Below are positions 5,583-7,691 of a stretch of DNA of 7,691 bases, piece after piece. This DNA comes from Prevotella sp. (GTDB lineage: Bacteria > Bacteroidota > Bacteroidia > Bacteroidales > Bacteroidaceae). Location: NCBI GenBank assembly GCA_017442765.1, contig JAFRZC010000090.1:1-7691 (forward strand). Reading direction: 5' to 3'. The notes below the pieces were generated by a model. That model searched no databases and had not been told where the DNA came from. It saw only the letters and a list, made by a program, of their open reading frames with translations. The position numbers were made by a program, and so were the translations under genes. Position 1 is the first letter of the stretch. The number at the start of each line of letters is the position of its first letter.

Positions 5583-5629
5583 GGAAAAAGAGGATGCCGG
5601 GGCATTTGCTGTTCCCCGCAACATCCTCT
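5583..5629 (-). terminator. Intrinsic terminator of the DUF2795 gene
   Basis: Read on the minus strand, AGAGGATG (5629-5622) pairs with CATCCTCT (5596-5589). An inner CGGGG/CCCCG stem is separated by a small asymmetric internal loop, and the hairpin is followed by a run of T (plus-strand A at 5585-5588). It begins 39 bp after the stop of the DUF2795 gene. The plus strand has no T-tract after the stem, so it works in one direction only. Confidence 0.85.
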
Positions 5630-5668
5630 GTATTAGTCTGTTATCAACGACTTTCTTTGTTTTTCCTC

Positions 5669-5890
5669 CTAATACTCGTCCTCGTTGAACAAAAAGTCTT
5701 CTTTGGTGGGGTAGTCGGGCCAGATGTCTTCGATGCTGTCGTAGATGTCGCCCTCGTCTTCTATCTCCTGAAGGTTCTCTAAAACCTCTAAGGGTGCTCC
5801 CGAGCGGATGGCGTAGTCGATGAGTTCTTCTTTGGTTGCCGGCCAGGGAGCGTCTTCCAGTTTTGATGCTAACTCGAGTGTCCAATACAT
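5669..5890 (-). CDS. DUF2795 domain protein, small and acidic
   Basis: A 73-aa cytosolic protein without signal peptide or membrane segment. It is very acidic: by hand count 22 Asp/Glu against 4 Lys/Arg. The segment WPATKEELIDYAIRSGAPLEVLENLQ (about 16-41) matches the DUF2795 pattern as known in Bacteroidetes, and the C-terminus (IWPDYPTKEDFLFNEDEY) is also typical of these short conserved proteins. The function is not established; small size and high expression signals fit a housekeeping or adaptor role (inference). The ATG at 5890 is chosen because AGAAAGG (5906-5900) lies 9 bases upstream and the promoter is at 5933-5962. The more distal TTG at 5962 is the -33 box itself, so it cannot be a start. 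The gene is monocistronic. Confidence 0.9.
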   Translation of the reverse strand: MYWTLELASKLEDAPWPATKEELIDYAIRSGAPLEVLENLQEIEDEGDIYDSIEDIWPDYPTKEDFLFNEDEY

Positions 5891-5932
5891 ATCGGTTTTC
5901 CTTTCTTTTTTATTGTTTTTTATTTGTGGGTG

Positions 5933-5962
5933 CAAAAGTAATAATTTTCTTGTTATCTGCAA
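5933..5962 (-). promoter_or_regulatory. Promoter of the DUF2795 gene
   Basis: On the minus strand the -33 TTG (5962-5960), a 19-bp spacer, and the -7 TACTTTTG (5940-5933) fit the Bacteroidetes consensus exactly. The -7 is identical to that of the secreted-protein gene at 911-918. Transcription should start near 5925-5929, giving a leader of about 35-40 nt that carries the AGAAAGG ribosome binding site. Confidence 0.87.
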
Positions 5963-6001
5963 GTATTATGCTGTTTTTTTTCGTTGGCTGGTATGAAAAA
6001 C

Positions 6002-6565
6002 TTAAAAATTCAGGATGTAGTGTTGTGGCTGGTAGCGTTCTTGGGTGAAAGCAATGCCCATTTCCCACAGATTGAATGTCAGGGTGATGGGTGGGATGGA
6101 GATGATCTGGTTCCATTTCTTGATGGTGTCGGATGTGTCGTTGATGCCGAGAATCAGAATGGTCGGCGGCTGCTGTCTGACGGTTGCCGGCAGTTGGCGG
6201 ATAGTTTCGCCGACGTCGGGTGTGTGGGCCGACAGCAGCAGCAGCTGTGCGTCTTGCGGGTTGCTGACGGGGCTGGCTTGCTCGCAGCCTGCCTTTAGGT
6301 AGGCGGGGCAGGTGGGCGGTGTTGCCTGCCCGATGTATATGGTCTGGGGCTGGCAGTAGTTGGCGATGCGCAGCAGCAGGTGGCCGACGCGCTGCTCGTG
6401 TCCTTTCGCATGTGAGTTTTTGTCAAGCTCCTCGTATTTGTAGTAGGGGCTGCGCTCGGCGATGACTTCTTTGACAAAGTCGTAGGCCCATGGCGACTGT
6501 ATGCCGAAGCCGTGGAGCTTGCCGAGGCCGCGTGCCCAGTGCCGTAAACGATGTATGGCGTTCAT
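6002..6565 (-). CDS. Degenerate class I SAM-methyltransferase-related protein
   Basis: A 187-aa cytosolic protein without signal peptide. The N-terminal HGFGIQSPWAYDFVKEVI (18-35) corresponds to the HGIHSPFVYDFV signature of a Bacteroidetes class I methyltransferase group, and HLLLRIANYCQPQTI (62-76) to the helix and strand leading to its SAM-binding loop. The C-terminus (FNLWEMGIAF, 164-173, then QHYIL) matches the last strands of that group. The glycine-rich motif expected after the strand (of the LELGTSLG kind) reads IYIGQATPPT here. The following part of the fold is shortened; from memory relatives are about 230-260 aa. SAM binding therefore looks lost, and methyltransferase activity is doubtful. 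The start codon overlaps the stop of the upstream protease gene by 4 bp (ATGA, 6562-6565), so translation is probably coupled. No terminator is visible before the next promoter at 5962. Confidence 0.75.
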   Translation of the reverse strand: MNAIHRLRHWARGLGKLHGFGIQSPWAYDFVKEVIAERSPYYKYEELDKNSHAKGHEQRVGHLLLRIANYCQPQTIYIGQATPPTCPAYLKAGCEQASPVSNPQDAQLLLLSAHTPDVGETIRQLPATVRQQPPTILILGINDTSDTIKKWNQIISIPPITLTFNLWEMGIAFTQERYQPQHYILNF

Positions 6566-7691
6566 TTCTCGATTCTTACTTCTTTGTTGAATCCGCGCTG
6601 GTCTTTTAGCACGAAGGTGTAGGTGCGACCCTCTACGAAGGGGTAGCGCTGGAAGTCCTCAAAGGTGGAAATGTCCTCGCCGTTGATGCGCAGGATGATG
6701 TCGCCCTGCCTCATGCCTGCATTGTAGGCGGGGTGGTCGTTGCGGATGAATCCCACTGCGGCGCGGCTTTCATGGGGGACATAGGCGATGCTCAGCGGCT
6801 TATTGCCTACGACGACGTTGTCGCTCTCGGTGTAGGGCTGAAATTTCAGACGCTTGCGCTTGGGGTCGATGATCACGCAGCCATAGTCGAGCAGCTGTGC
6901 GCCGATGCGTGAGATACCCTGGGTCGTGGTGGCATGTACGTCAAGGAATGAGAAGTCGCCCCACTTCAGCCGGTCGAGTCGCAGGAACACCAGCTCTCCC
7001 GACAGCTCTGTGCCCAGCGTGCCTATCGACTGCTGCCCCTCGACGCGCTCCTCCACCTGCGAACCTACGTTCTTGCTCTTATAGGCGTGTACGTCGAAAC
7101 TATGTTTGTTCATCGTGTAGATGGATTGGGCACCAGTGTCGAAAAGCACCTGATCGACGTGGCGGATGAACGGGCTGACATAGACGTAGGGCACCCACCA
7201 CTTCAGCTTATACTTCACTTCGTAGCCTTGCTCTGCGTCGAACACGCCTTTGCGGTCGGTCAGAATCAGCCGGCGGGCGCGGGTGTCGATCTTCGCATAT
7301 AGTCCCCGGTTGAACAGGTCGAAGCCGATGACCGCGTCAAACCGCTGGCGCGTCTGGGGGCGAGGCAACACGGAGGCCACGTAGCCGCTCACCCGAAGTC
7401 TGCCCATGCGAAACGCCGGAAGCTGAACCACGCGCACGGTGTCTTTCCTGTTGTTGGCATCATACGACACCACATTGCCCAGCTCGCGGTAGCGGCGCGC
7501 GTCGGCACCGTCGTAAACCATGCCCTGCCCCGAGCCCGTGTCGAGCAGGTAGCGGCGGTGCGCGCCTTCCGTCTCCACATCCACATAGATATGATGGTTC
7601 TCAACTATAATGGGAATCGTATCGCAGAAACCATGCTCCGACAATTCAAAATTGGCAGAGTAGCTATACGTCTGAGCCTTCATGGAGAGAC
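6562..7691 (-). CDS. Retropepsin-like aspartic protease with two DTG motifs and a C-terminal PDZ domain, 5' end outside the window
   Basis: Numbered from the ATG at 7683, the protein shows two aspartic-protease halves. The first has DTGS at 48-51 (YLLDTGSGQG) with the later hydrophobic-Gly motif DAVIGFDLF at 116-124. The second has DTGA at 182-185 (VLFDTGAQS) with an IGAQLL segment. Both catalytic Asp residues are present on one chain, so it could fold as a pepsin-like monomer without dimerising (inference). Residues about 305-370 form a PDZ domain (AVGFIRNDHPAYNAGMRQGDIILRINGEDI). The frame is open upstream of that ATG to the window edge (L-S-M-K-A-Q-T), and MKAQT looks like the end of a signal peptide cleaved before Q. 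The true start is probably outside the window and the protein periplasmic. Substrates are unknown. It is the first gene of a unit with the degenerate methyltransferase. Confidence 0.85.
   Translation of the reverse strand, partial: LSMKAQTYSYSANFELSEHGFCDTIPIIVENHHIYVDVETEGAHRRYLLDTGSGQGMVYDGADARRYRELGNVVSYDANNRKDTVRVVQLPAFRMGRLRVSGYVASVLPRPQTRQRFDAVIGFDLFNRGLYAKIDTRARRLILTDRKGVFDAEQGYEVKYKLKWWVPYVYVSPFIRHVDQVLFDTGAQSIYTMNKHSFDVHAYKSKNVGSQVEERVEGQQSIGTLGTELSGELVFLRLDRLKWGDFSFLDVHATTTQGISRIGAQLLDYGCVIIDPKRKRLKFQPYTESDNVVVGNKPLSIAYVPHESRAAVGFIRNDHPAYNAGMRQGDIILRINGEDISTFEDFQRYPFVEGRTYTFVLKDQRGFNKEVRIEK

Noticed and set aside
5501..5782. A 93-codon plus-strand frame opposite the DUF2795 gene
   Set aside because: It is antisense to a well-supported gene, crosses its terminator hairpin, has no promoter or ribosome site, and its hydrophobic stretch derives from complementing the acidic DUF2795 codons.
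5454..5885. A 143-codon minus-strand frame across the DUF2795 gene and the terminator
   Set aside because: It overlaps the conserved DUF2795 protein in another frame, is Arg-rich as shadow frames often are, and runs through the intrinsic terminator at 5583-5629.
5891..5962. N-terminal extension of the DUF2795 protein from a TTG at 5962
   Set aside because: The TTG is the -33 promoter box, and the extension would lie upstream of the predicted transcription start.
6002..7691. A defence or toxin-antitoxin system in the protease/methyltransferase pair
   Set aside because: Neither protein shows nuclease, helicase, DNA-methylase or antitoxin motifs, and the protease appears secreted. Ordinary envelope or housekeeping roles fit better.

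Overview
The window looks like chromosomal DNA of a Bacteroidales bacterium, most likely Prevotella or a close relative. Three pieces of evidence support this. Three gene starts carry the Bacteroidetes -7 promoter element TAnnTTTG, two of them with a TTG exactly 19 bp upstream. Ribosome binding sites are mostly weak. The protein families are typical of the order: an M56/TonB-type C-terminus built on TonB-receptor plug-like modules, an acidic DUF2795 protein, a periplasmic GH3 glucosidase, and a retropepsin-like protease with a PDZ domain. The genus is inferred, not proven.

Layout. Positions 1-800 (+) hold the C-terminal part of a gene that enters from the left: two near-identical plug-like modules followed by a TonB C-terminal domain, closed by a strong intrinsic terminator (820-858). 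A separate promoter (889-918) drives a secreted protein of unknown function (956-1549, +). Convergent to it is a minus-strand pair: a GH3 beta-glucosidase (2587-4851), then, after 19 bp, a Gfo/Idh/MocA-family oxidoreductase (1590-2567). Upstream of the glucosidase promoter lies about 640 bp (4940-5582) with no convincing gene. It is rich in inverted repeats, phased direct repeats and a palindrome that overlaps a promoter-like element. Next on the minus strand comes a 73-aa DUF2795 protein (5669-5890) with its own promoter and terminator. Last is a two-gene minus-strand unit overlapping by ATGA: a secreted double-DTG aspartic protease with a PDZ domain (6562 to the window edge) followed by a shortened protein related to Bacteroidetes class I methyltransferases whose SAM-binding motif looks lost (6002-6565).

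How the genes relate. The glucosidase and oxidoreductase probably form one transcription unit in sugar metabolism: the first would release glucose or related sugars in the periplasm, and the second would act on a sugar or sugar-like substrate in the cytosol. The protease and degenerate methyltransferase are probably co-translated. The remaining genes are single units. I found no IS element, CRISPR array, tRNA, rRNA or phage gene. The least ordinary parts are the structured intergenic tract, the degenerate methyltransferase beside the protease, and the duplicated plug-like module.
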